Shown here piece after piece: positions 41,416-49,166 of a stretch of DNA of 64,000 bases. The stretch is taken from positions 124,001 through 188,000 of the forward strand of contig NZ_BNBE01000001.1 in NCBI RefSeq assembly GCF_014654895.1. Reading direction: 5' to 3'. Position numbers and translations under genes: made by a program. The notes under the pieces are model-generated. The model searched no databases and had not been told where the DNA came from. It worked only from the letters and a program-made list of their open reading frames with translations. Origin of the DNA: Streptomyces filamentosus (GTDB lineage Bacteria; Actinomycetota; Actinomycetes; Streptomycetales; Streptomycetaceae). How positions within the stretch are numbered: the first letter of the stretch is position 1; every line of letters begins with the position of its first letter.

Positions 41416-42652
41416 GCGGGATGGTCTCCCCCGTGCTCGTCCCGCCGCCGGAGGTCTTCGGAGGCGTGGTACCGGTGCCGATGAGGTCGTCGACGTGGAA
41501 GAGGCGGGCGATGGGGACATCGGTGCTGCTGTGGGCGATGATCGAGAAGGCGATGCAGACGGCGATGAGCGTGTACGCCTCCTGTCCCTGCGGAATGCCG
41601 GCCTGGAGGACGAGCAGTCCGTAGACGACCGACGCGAAGCCCTTGGGGCCAAACCATGCGGCCACCAGCTTCTCGCGGCGGTCGATCCTCGTGCCCCACA
41701 GGGACAGCAGCAGGGAACCGGGCCTGATCAGCACGATGGCGAGGACGGCGGCTGCGTAGCCGCCCCAGGAGAGGTCGCCGAACAGCTGCGGGGTCAGCAG
41801 GGCGCCGAAGACCAGGAGGGCGGCGAACTTGGCCAGCTCCGCCAGCGCCTCGCCCAGCGGCTCGAACGCCTTGTGGGACTCCGGCGCGACGGCGGCGAGG
41901 ACCGCGCCCGCGGAGAAGGCGGCGAGGTAGGGGTTGGCGTGGGTGAGGTGACAGGCCGCGTACAGGATGATCCCGGTGGCCAGCGGCAGCAGAGGTTGCA
42001 GCTTGGGCTCGGCGCCGAAGTGCGGCAGGCGTACGAGCCCGTTGACGATCAGCGGGAGCAGCACGCCGAAAGCGAGACCGAGGCCGAGCTCCAGGGCGAT
42101 GCTTCCGTACGACGCCTCCGCACCGGCCGCGGTCGGGCCGGCGGCGGCGATGAGAATCAGGACCACCGGAAGGGCGAGCCCGTCGTTGATGCCGCTCTCC
42201 ACGTTCAGCAGCTCCCGCAGCCGGGCCGGCACCTCCTTGCGGCCCACGATCGCGGAGGCGAACACCGGGTCCGTCGGCGCCAGGACCGCGCCGACCAGGA
42301 AGGACGTCGTCCAGTCCAGGCCGACCAGGTAGTGGGTGATCAGCGCCATACCGACGCAGGCGAGCGGCATGCCCAGCCCGAGCGCCCTGACCGGATTGCG
42401 CCAGTTCGCCCGCAATTTGGCGAAGGAGACGTGCATCCCATCGGTGAACAGCACGGCGAACAGCGCGAGGTCGGCGGTCACCGCGACGATCTCGCTCTCC
42501 GGCGTGACATGGATCAGCCCCAGGAAGCCGTCGCTGACGAGCGCTCCGCCGAGCAGGAAGAGCAGCGAGGTCGACAGGACGGTACGGGCGGCGAGCCCGG
42601 ACAGCAGGACCGCGACGAGCAGCGCGGCCCCGAAGACGGCGACAAGCACCAT
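41402..42652 (-). CDS. CPA1-family Na+(or K+)/H+ antiporter
   Basis: A 416-residue protein with about 12 membrane helices. The ion-binding region is GAVLAPTDPVFASAIVG followed by LLNVESGINDGLALPVVLIL, with the conserved acidic pair of CPA1 exchangers. No large cytoplasmic C-terminal domain is present; the separate CBS protein may take that role. The ATG at 42652 has GGGGGAC upstream. A 25-nt element shared with three other genes lies 44 nt upstream of the start, in its presumed leader. Confidence 0.9.
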   Translation of the reverse strand: MVLVAVFGAALLVAVLLSGLAARTVLSTSLLFLLGGALVSDGFLGLIHVTPESEIVAVTADLALFAVLFTDGMHVSFAKLRANWRNPVRALGLGMPLACVGMALITHYLVGLDWTTSFLVGAVLAPTDPVFASAIVGRKEVPARLRELLNVESGINDGLALPVVLILIAAAGPTAAGAEASYGSIALELGLGLAFGVLLPLIVNGLVRLPHFGAEPKLQPLLPLATGIILYAACHLTHANPYLAAFSAGAVLAAVAPESHKAFEPLGEALAELAKFAALLVFGALLTPQLFGDLSWGGYAAAVLAIVLIRPGSLLLSLWGTRIDRREKLVAAWFGPKGFASVVYGLLVLQAGIPQGQEAYTLIAVCIAFSIIAHSSTDVPIARLFHVDDLIGTGTTPPKTSGGGTSTGETIPHARA

Positions 42653-42696
42653 GAAGGAAGTCCCCCGATCGGCAAATAAGACACGTGTCCCTTGCT

Positions 42697-42721
42697 CGCC
42701 GACCAGACTTCCCGGCACACC
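42697..42721 (-). promoter_or_regulatory. 25-nt leader element, copy A (antiporter)
   Basis: Read towards the antiporter gene, it begins GGTGTGCCGGGAAG and ends TCTGGTCGGCG, ending 44 nt before the ATG. The identical 25 bases occur at 47711, 48209 and 52435 (minus). The ends GCCG/CGGC can pair, so an RNA hairpin is possible. Confidence 0.8.
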
Positions 42722-42989
42722 ACGAGGAAACTTACACCTTCCCTACGCGGCATTGACAGAACCTTGACACGCACGAAATCCCGGCATCTATTGCCGAGGT
42801 CCGGCAATTACAAAGGAAGGGATCTTCTTACTACGCCACCCCAAGCCGGGCAGCTCGCCCGCGGATGCGGTGTCCGTCCAGGTCGCCAGGAAGACCGGTC
42901 GGCGACGGTCGAATCGGTTCTGGAGCCCGTACGGCTCCGACGGGCACGGCCGCGCAAGGGCGGTCGTGGGGCACGGCCAGGACCTGAAC

Positions 42990-43214
42990 TCATGCGTCCG
43001 CGCGGTACAGACTGATGCCACCGTTGACAAACAACTGCACGTACCCACAGGACCAGCAGATCAGCCCGGTGGCCGACTCGTTCGCCCACGCGAGGTTGAA
43101 GAACTCCATCCCCGTGCTGTTGAGCTTCACCTCGCGCTCCCGGAAAACATCACCCCCGCACGTCAGGCAGCGAATCTCCCGCTTGCCGATTCGTGCGCGT
43201 ACAGGCTTGGCCAT
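42990..43214 (-). CDS. Small zinc-ribbon protein
   Basis: The 74-residue product has two Cys knuckles, RCLTCGG and CWSCGY, separated by about 33 residues, making a likely zinc ribbon; between them lies MEFFNLAWANESATG. A good GGGGGAA precedes the ATG. Related short proteins are common in Streptomyces, without known function. It stands alone upstream of the WXG-like cassette. Confidence 0.72.
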   Translation of the reverse strand: MAKPVRARIGKREIRCLTCGGDVFREREVKLNSTGMEFFNLAWANESATGLICWSCGYVQLFVNGGISLYRADA

Positions 43215-43709
43215 GGTTCCCCCTTCGCTTCCGTGACTCGGCAGCGGTTTGGCCGCTGTTCTGCACTGTTTGCCATTGTGCGGCGAGGGCAGGAGCAGCT
43301 GCCTTGCCATCGGTCGGCAGTCTTGTCGCCTGACCGATGCCGACCCAGTTACTCCCCACGGCCTGACTCGACATGACGGGACGATTGGACGACCGCTCCA
43401 AGGGCCGAGGAGCCGGGTGCGCCGTCGATCACCGGCTGCCGCCGGGCCGGACACCGCTCTCGGCCTGGCAGTGGTCCGGCGCGTGAGGTTGCCCGAGGCT
43501 GCCGGACCGCGCCAGCGAGACAGACAGATCCGGGCGCCAGGTGGTCATGCCACCTGTTCTTGCCACGATCGGCTCCTCCTCTGAACAGCACCGCCTGACG
43601 GGGCTCTTTTCCCACCGAACCCGGTTGCTATGGTCGGAACTTCGAGCAGCAGATCGATTCAGCTCCTGGAGCACGTCGGAGCGATAGCACACACGGGGGA
43701 AGGGGTCTG
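43215..43709. other. Intergenic region with an nhaA-end remnant
   Basis: No gene is claimed. On the minus strand a piece at 43425-43477 matches the 3' end of nhaA. Upstream of 43500 an open frame exists, but its sequence resembles nothing known. The last 50 nt should contain the promoter and strong ribosome-binding site (GGGGGAAGGGG) of the WXG-like gene. Confidence 0.5.
43425..43477 (-). repeat. Decayed copy of the nhaA 3' end
   Basis: These 53 bases match 51074-51126 in about 44 positions, the first 22 without a mismatch. The minus-strand translation ends ...DHCQAESGVRPGGSR-stop, against ...DCYQTGTGARPGGSR-stop at the end of NhaA. It is a remnant of a second nhaA 3' end together with the start of the gene that overlaps it. 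Confidence 0.68.
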
Positions 43710-44162
43710 ATGGCCTGGGAAGAGTGGGAACAGCTCAAAGCGGAGGCCTCGGGTCAGTCCTCCACCGCGATGTAGCTGAACCGGGTGCCCGACGAACAGG
43801 ATCCGGGTGGCGGGGCGCCCGGCGGTGACCTCAAGGTCAGCCAGCAGGATCTCGCCGCCGTCGGCGACTCCGCCTTCAAGCTCTTCGACAAGCTGGGCAA
43901 GGACGGACGCGACGCCTGGTCCGTCAGCCAGTCGGCCGCCAGGGACCTGCGGACGCAGGGCTTCGACCTGGGCGACGCGATCGACCACGTGCAGGACCGC
44001 TGGGAGAAGCAGTTGAAGACGTTGCTGGACGCCTGCGCGCACATCTCGAACCACATGGACTTCACGCAGAACGCGCACGCCGGCGACGAGCACTACATCT
44101 ACGGCGTCGTGAGCAGCATCGCGACCCTGGACGAGGGCTTCACGGAGAGGACCCAGCGCTGA
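43710..44162 (+). pseudogene. WXG100-like small secreted-type protein gene with in-frame amber codon
   Basis: A frame with an excellent ribosome-binding site starts at 43710 (MAWEEWEQLKAEASGQSSTAM) and meets TAG at 43773-43775 (codon 22), after which it stays open to 44162. A CAG in place of the TAG would give ...STAMQLNRVPDEQ, which from memory is how intact Streptomyces relatives read. Residues after the stop (LKVSQQDLAAVGDSAFKLFD, WEKQLKTLLDACAHISNH) are helical and WXG100-like in size. A GTG at 43785 could restart translation, giving 125 residues. Its stop overlaps the next start (TGATG). Confidence 0.66.
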
Positions 44163-46258
44163 TGGACCTCGAAGCGCTGCGTCAGGGCAGCTTCGGCCAG
44201 CTCAGCCAGGCCATCACTGCCTGGAAGGGGGTCGCGGACAAGCTCAAGGCACTGGAGACGGACGCCAGGGACGACCTCAAGGCCAAGGCGGACAAGGCGA
44301 ACTGGGCCGGCGCGAACGCCACCGTCTCCCGCTCCTTCATCACCAAGACGGCGGGCGAGTTCTCGGACGCGCACACGCAGGCGCAGAGCATCCACGACAT
44401 CCTCAAGGACACGCATGACGAGCTGGTGAGCTACAAGCAGCAGCTCGACCAGGCGCTGGAGCGCGGCCGTCAGAAGAACCTGACGGTGACGTCGATACCC
44501 GGCGGTTTCACCGTCACCATGCTCATCCACCCGGATCGCGCCGCCAAGGGCCACGACGTACCGGACCACTCCCCCCAGGACGCCGAGCACCTGCGGGACG
44601 TCGTGGAACGCATCCTGAACAGGGCGACGGAGAGCGACTCGACCGCCGCGACCGTCCTGCGCGCCCTCGTCGACCAGGCCGAGACCGGCTTCTCGGGAGC
44701 GAAGTACGGCGACCGGGACACCGCGATCGACGCGCTGCGCAAGGCCGAGGAGGCGGCGAAGCTCCTGAAGGAGAAGGGCGACGAGATGTCGCCCGAGGAG
44801 TTCCAGAAGCTGAACGGCCTCCTCGCCTCGTACAAGAACGACCCGCTGTTCCAGGAGAAGTTCGCCACGCAGGTGGGTCCGAAGGCGATGCTGGAGTTCT
44901 GGGCCGACCTGTCGAGCCCGGACAACCCGAACGAGCTGACGCGCACCCTGGACCGGACGCAGCTCAACCAGCTCGGCGAGTTCCAGAAGAACCTCGGCGC
45001 GGTCCTCGGCGGCGCCACCCAGTCGGACAGCTCCGCCATGCGGAACTGGGAGAACGACATGGTGTGGCTCTCCGGCGAGCGGTACAAGACGCGCGGGGCG
45101 GAGGTCTACGGCTATCAGATCATGAGCAACCTCATGCGCACGGGCGACTACGACGACCAGTTCCTCAACAAGTACGGCAACCAGCTGGTCGCCACCGAGG
45201 AGAAGATGAAGATCCCTGGCAACTACTACCAGGGCATGGGGCAGATGATGCCCAAGATGAACTTCATCGGCGACGACGACTTCGGCCGCGACCCGATGAC
45301 CGGATTCATGACGGCGCTCTCCAACAGCCCCGACGCGGCCACGCAGTTCTTCAACACGAAGGAGCCGCAGGACAACGCGCAGTGGGTCCTGAAGGAGCGC
45401 CCGTCGTTCGACGACTCCCCGCTGAAGGACGGCCCCAACGAGGCCCTCGACGCCACCGGCAAGGCGATGTTCGCCGCCGTCTCCGGCGCCACCGGGCCGG
45501 ACGCGCCCAAGTCGGAGTTCGGGGAGCACCCTCCGGAGCGGCGCGAGGCGATGAAGCGCACGCTGGACATCCTGGCGAGCACGGGCAACGACTTCCCGCC
45601 CGAGCTGCGGGACGACATGGCGTACTCCATGGGAAGCCACAGCGACTGGGTCCACAAGTCGATGAGCAGCCCTCTCGTCAAGCACGAGCTCGACTCCGGG
45701 CAGTTGATGGAGGTCAGCAAACAGATCTCCAGGAACCAGGAGTCATACACCCTCCTGAACAAGCAGATGCACGGAGCGATAGCCGCCGACATCTACACAG
45801 AGAAGACTCATCCGGAAGACAGCCTGGACAGGGCGGGACGCACCATCGGCTTCCTGGAGGAAGCCCGCTACCAGGCGACGAACGACGAGAAGGGCGAGAA
45901 GCTCGCCGACGCCTCGTGGGAGAAGGCCGGCAGGTACCACGCGATCGGCGGCCTCGTCACACCGTGGCACCCGGCCGGTGACGCGGCCCAGCGCGTGGTG
46001 GACCTGATCACCTCGAAGATGCTGGAGGACGAGCAGAACCGGATCAACGCCGACGCCACCAGCGATCACACCAAGACCTATGAGAACCGCAGGTTCGAGC
46101 TGCAGAAGCTTGCGGACATCTGGTACCAGGAGAACAAGGAATGGGCGGAGGATCCGACGCACGAGGGATTCTCGAAGGAGCACGGTGTGTACGCCCAGAT
46201 CGAGGGCTCCGCGAACGACGGCAACAAGAAGGCCGAGGGAGTGGCGGGCATCCAATGA
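44162..46258 (+). CDS. Large WXG-like/DUF6571-type protein, putative secreted effector
   Basis: The 698-residue protein begins with a helical WXG-like part (residues 1-100: LSQAITAWKGVADKLKALET, ANWAGANATVSRSF). A long helical, charged middle follows, resembling the DUF6571 proteins of Streptomyces, with LNGLLASYKNDPLFQEKFAT and AMLEFWADLS. There is no signal peptide, no membrane helix and no recognisable toxin domain at the C-terminus. It may be exported by a type VII-like system or stay cytoplasmic. The start overlaps the preceding small gene, and its stop overlaps the lipoprotein gene. Confidence 0.7.
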   Translation: MDLEALRQGSFGQLSQAITAWKGVADKLKALETDARDDLKAKADKANWAGANATVSRSFITKTAGEFSDAHTQAQSIHDILKDTHDELVSYKQQLDQALERGRQKNLTVTSIPGGFTVTMLIHPDRAAKGHDVPDHSPQDAEHLRDVVERILNRATESDSTAATVLRALVDQAETGFSGAKYGDRDTAIDALRKAEEAAKLLKEKGDEMSPEEFQKLNGLLASYKNDPLFQEKFATQVGPKAMLEFWADLSSPDNPNELTRTLDRTQLNQLGEFQKNLGAVLGGATQSDSSAMRNWENDMVWLSGERYKTRGAEVYGYQIMSNLMRTGDYDDQFLNKYGNQLVATEEKMKIPGNYYQGMGQMMPKMNFIGDDDFGRDPMTGFMTALSNSPDAATQFFNTKEPQDNAQWVLKERPSFDDSPLKDGPNEALDATGKAMFAAVSGATGPDAPKSEFGEHPPERREAMKRTLDILASTGNDFPPELRDDMAYSMGSHSDWVHKSMSSPLVKHELDSGQLMEVSKQISRNQESYTLLNKQMHGAIAADIYTEKTHPEDSLDRAGRTIGFLEEARYQATNDEKGEKLADASWEKAGRYHAIGGLVTPWHPAGDAAQRVVDLITSKMLEDEQNRINADATSDHTKTYENRRFELQKLADIWYQENKEWAEDPTHEGFSKEHGVYAQIEGSANDGNKKAEGVAGIQ

Positions 46259-46803
46259 CAAGGGCAACACGTCGCGGGGTGACGTACGCGCTCGCCGCCG
46301 TCGTCTCGTTCTTCCTCACTGCCTGCGGCGGGGGACGCGAGTACGCGGTCCCGGAGCAGACCTGTGGGATCACCGTGAATCGGACGACACTCGACCCGTT
46401 CCTGCCTGACGGGGAGAAGGTCGAGATCGTCGGCGACTCCCTCGTCGAGACGGGCGAGGACACACGCGGCCACTGCGAGATCCGGGTGGACGGCAAACGG
46501 GCGATGTACCTCCGTGTCAGCAAGGTGGACAAGCTCTACGACCCGATGGGCGAGGTGGACGCGTTCCGCTTCACCAACCGCGAGAAGATGAGCGGCCTGC
46601 CGTTCCCGGGCGAGGGAGCGTTGGGTGACGCTGCGGCCATGGTGAACACGGAGTGCACGGCGCCCGGAGCGGCGTACCTCAGTGTTCTGGTCACCGTCGA
46701 CGGCACGGTGGACGACGAGGTCGCCGAACGTCGCCGCGACCTCCAGGCATTCGCCGTGGACCTGGTACCGGCGGTGAAGAAGGCCCTCGGCTGCGCGGCC
46801 TGA
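46255..46803 (+). CDS. Lipoprotein of unknown function
   Basis: The 182-residue product has a basic N-terminus, a hydrophobic signal and the lipobox FLTAC, with GGG after the Cys, so it should be a membrane-anchored lipoprotein. The outer domain has paired Cys (EQTCGIT, GHCEIRV, NTECTAPG, LGCAA). The ATG overlaps the stop of the large WXG-like gene (ATGA), so the two are made together. It is followed by a very strong hairpin. Confidence 0.8.
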   Translation: MTRATRRGVTYALAAVVSFFLTACGGGREYAVPEQTCGITVNRTTLDPFLPDGEKVEIVGDSLVETGEDTRGHCEIRVDGKRAMYLRVSKVDKLYDPMGEVDAFRFTNREKMSGLPFPGEGALGDAAAMVNTECTAPGAAYLSVLVTVDGTVDDEVAERRRDLQAFAVDLVPAVKKALGCAA

Positions 46804-46822
46804 CGCCCGGCGGGGAAGCCAC

Positions 46823-46868
46823 GTCCTCGCCGGGCCCCGGACGGTCTCGTCCGGGGCCCGGCGGGGAC
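46823..46868 (+). terminator. Very strong hairpin after the lipoprotein gene
   Basis: A 20-bp stem with one G-U pair (46823-46842 with 46849-46868) and a GGTCTC loop lies 20 nt after the lipoprotein stop. No T-run follows. It is the clearest terminator-like structure in the window and would separate the first three cassette genes from the fourth. Confidence 0.75.
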
Positions 46869-46962
46869 GGCCCCGTGACAAGGCCAGAGACCGCGAGCCG
46901 GCGCACACGAAGGAATACGGGCATCCCGGCCCACGAAGAACACGAGAGCGACAGGAGAGAGC

Positions 46963-47439
46963 GTGACGTGGAACGACCGCGAGCCCATGTTCGTAAGGAG
47001 GGGCCGATGGGTCTACAACTCGCGTAACCCCGTGGCGCGGGTGCTGATGCTCCTGACCGTCGCCGGCCTGGTCGGCTCCTACCTCTACGTGTCCGACCAG
47101 GGGCAGTGGAGTGAGTCCGAGCTGCGCGACGCGGTCCACGGGGCCGCCCGCGATCTTGAGGCCGAGCCGCAGCGGGTGTACTTCGGCTACGACAGCATGA
47201 TCAGGGACGCCATCGAGGCGACGGACGAGGGCCCCGTCTCCGACCTCGTCATCAGAGCCACCGACGACGGCCACGGGAGCGGTGCGGCGAGCATTCCCAC
47301 GGAGGACAGCTTCGAGGTCAGCGCGGCCCACATGTCCGAGACCTTCTGCATGCGCCTCTCTCCGCCCGAACCGCCGCGCGCCCTGGGAAAGACCCCCACC
47401 GTCAGTCTGACCGTGCAGGTCTCACGGGGCGACTGCTGA
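46963..47439 (+). CDS. Single-span membrane protein, paralogue of the gene at 27470
   Basis: The 158-residue product has a short cytoplasmic part (FVRRGRWVYNSRNPVARVLM), one membrane helix (VLMLLTVAGLVGSYLYV) and an outer domain starting QWSESELRDAVHGAARDLEA. It shares this architecture and these motifs with the orphan protein at 27470-27964. Located at the end of the WXG-like cassette, it may be an immunity-, receptor- or scaffold-type partner, which is inference. The start is a GTG. Confidence 0.75.
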   Translation: MTWNDREPMFVRRGRWVYNSRNPVARVLMLLTVAGLVGSYLYVSDQGQWSESELRDAVHGAARDLEAEPQRVYFGYDSMIRDAIEATDEGPVSDLVIRATDDGHGSGAASIPTEDSFEVSAAHMSETFCMRLSPPEPPRALGKTPTVSLTVQVSRGDC

Positions 47440-47762
47440 GACCTCCTCCGGCGTAGTCTCTCCCGGCTTTGCCGCCCAGGCAGGGAAACAACGGTCATGC
47501 CGAGCCCTCCCGCTGCCGGTACGCAGAGGTGAGGTGCGCGCTTGCGGGCTCGGCGGGGCGGCCCGCCGTGAGCGGACCCCGGTGGGTCGAGCCTCTCCTT
47601 GCCCCGGCAACCCGTACGAGCACCTCTGCCCCTGCCGGGAGCCGGCGCTCTGGGGGACACAGCGCCACACAGAAGGTGGACGAGTGGGGGCGGAGCGTAT
47701 GGTGAAGGCGGGTGTGCCGGGAAGTCTGGTCGGCGATCTCTGTGACCTGCCCTGGAGCCCGC
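47440..47762. other. Intergenic region carrying leader element B
   Basis: No gene is seen. The 3' end contains the 25-nt element (47711-47735); 12 nt upstream of it is TATGGT, a possible -10 box, which would place transcription start close to the element. Confidence 0.45.
47711..47735 (+). promoter_or_regulatory. 25-nt leader element, copy B (STAS gene)
   Basis: Identical to copies at 42697, 48209 and 52435. It ends 27 nt before the ATG of the STAS gene, the shortest distance of the four. Confidence 0.8.
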
Positions 47763-48125
47763 ATGACTCCGATGTCCCCGGTCGAACGGGTCCGCCATCG
47801 TTCCCTGACGCTGCTGCGCAGACTCCGTCCCCGCCGCGACCACGCCGTCGTCCGGTTCAGGGGCGACCTGACGGCTGACACCGTCATCGACACGCATCGC
47901 GTGCTGCGCGCGGCCCTGCGCGATGTGCCGACGGTGCTGGTGGTCGACGTCTCCCGTGTGACCCACCTCAGTCCGGACGGAGCTATGGCGCTACTCCTCG
48001 CGGTCCGGGCCGCCCAAGCCCAGGGAACCCGGATGGAGATCACCGGTGCGCATGCGCAGGTGGCGGCGACCATGCGCCAGACGGGGCTGGAGCGCTACCT
48101 GTCGGTCCTCCCTCCAGCCCGTTAG
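47763..48125 (+). CDS. STAS-domain (anti-anti-sigma-like) protein
   Basis: The 120-residue protein reads as a single STAS domain: DHAVVRFRGDLTADTVIDTH, then VLVVDVSRVTHLSPDGAMAL and EITGAHAQVAATMRQTGLER. The usual phosphorylated Ser/Thr position falls in the LSPDGAM loop. Such proteins bind anti-sigma kinases in partner switching; no kinase gene is adjacent. It is preceded by a copy of the 25-nt leader element and followed, after a second copy, by an ABC exporter. Confidence 0.87.
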   Translation: MTPMSPVERVRHRSLTLLRRLRPRRDHAVVRFRGDLTADTVIDTHRVLRAALRDVPTVLVVDVSRVTHLSPDGAMALLLAVRAAQAQGTRMEITGAHAQVAATMRQTGLERYLSVLPPAR

Positions 48126-48208
48126 CCCGCTCGCCGCGGTGATGTCCCCGTCGGCACTCGAGGCTTGCCCCTTGTCGGGCGGGCTCGGGCGGGAGTACGT
48201 TCACGGCT

Positions 48209-48233
48209 GGTGTGCCGGGAAGTCTGGTCGGCG
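48209..48233 (+). promoter_or_regulatory. 25-nt leader element, copy C (ABC exporter)
   Basis: Identical to the other three copies. It ends 42 nt before the ATG of the ABC ATPase gene and is only 498 nt from copy B. Confidence 0.8.
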
Positions 48234-48275
48234 TTCAGGGGCCGTGTGCCCGCCGTTCCCTCTCGTGGAGGCCTC

Positions 48276-49166
48276 ATGGTCTCGCCCGCCCTCCTCACCG
48301 AGTCCCTCACCAAGCGCTACGGCCGTATGACGGCACTGGACAGCCTGGACCTGAGCGTCCCGGCGGGCGAGGTCTTCGGGTTCCTCGGGCCCAACGGCGC
48401 CGGCAAGTCCACCACCATCCGGTTGCTGCTCGGTCTGGCCCGGCCGACCGCCGGCCGAGCGTGTGTCTTCGGTGCGGACGCCGCCGACGTCGCCGTGACG
48501 CACCGCCGGCTGGCCTATGTGCCGGCCGACATAGCGCTGTGGCCCCGGCTGACGGGTGCGGAGACGCTCGAACTTCTGGCGCGGACGGGGCCGGGCACCG
48601 ATCTCGCCTATCGGGACGAGCTGGTGGAGCGGTTCGGTCTGGATCCGTCCAAGCCGGGCCGGACGTACTCCACGGGGAACAGGCAGAAGGTGGCGCTGAT
48701 CGCTGCTTTCGCCACCCGGGCTCCTCTGCTCGTGCTGGACGAGCCGTCCAGCGGCCTGGACCCGCTGATGGAACGTGAGTTCCGCCACGCGGTGGGTGAG
48801 GCCCGGGACAACGGCCAGACCGTCTTCCTCAGTTCGCACCAGCTCTCCGAGGTCGAGGCCGTCTGCGACAAGGTGGCGATCCTGCGCGCGGGGCGGCTCG
48901 TGGACGTCGCGGCCGTCGGAGAGCTGCGACGGCTGCATCGCACGGAGGTGACGGCGGGCTTCGCCACCACGCCGCCGGACCTGACCCGGGTGCCCGGCGT
49001 GGAGGAGGTCGAGGCGACCGGCGCGACGTCGGTCCGGTTCACCCTCATTGGACCGCCCGGCCCGGCCCTGCATGCGCTGGCGGCCGCCGACGTGCGGAGC
49101 CTGACCGTGCGTGAACCGTCCTTGGAAGAGATCTTCCTCGGCTACTACGGCGGGGAGGAGCGATGA
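48276..49166 (+). CDS. ABC-2-type exporter ATPase
   Basis: The 296-residue ATPase has Walker A GPNGAGKSTT, an unusual signature YSTGNRQKVAL in place of LSGGQ-like sequences, Walker B LLVLDEPSSGLDP and the H-loop SSHQLSEVE. GTGGAGG lies before the ATG. It overlaps the permease gene by 4 nt (ATGA). Exporters of this class move drugs, lipids or peptides out of the cell; the substrate is unknown. The presence of the 25-nt element in its leader links its control to the cation antiporters. Confidence 0.9.
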   Translation: MVSPALLTESLTKRYGRMTALDSLDLSVPAGEVFGFLGPNGAGKSTTIRLLLGLARPTAGRACVFGADAADVAVTHRRLAYVPADIALWPRLTGAETLELLARTGPGTDLAYRDELVERFGLDPSKPGRTYSTGNRQKVALIAAFATRAPLLVLDEPSSGLDPLMEREFRHAVGEARDNGQTVFLSSHQLSEVEAVCDKVAILRAGRLVDVAAVGELRRLHRTEVTAGFATTPPDLTRVPGVEEVEATGATSVRFTLIGPPGPALHALAAADVRSLTVREPSLEEIFLGYYGGEER

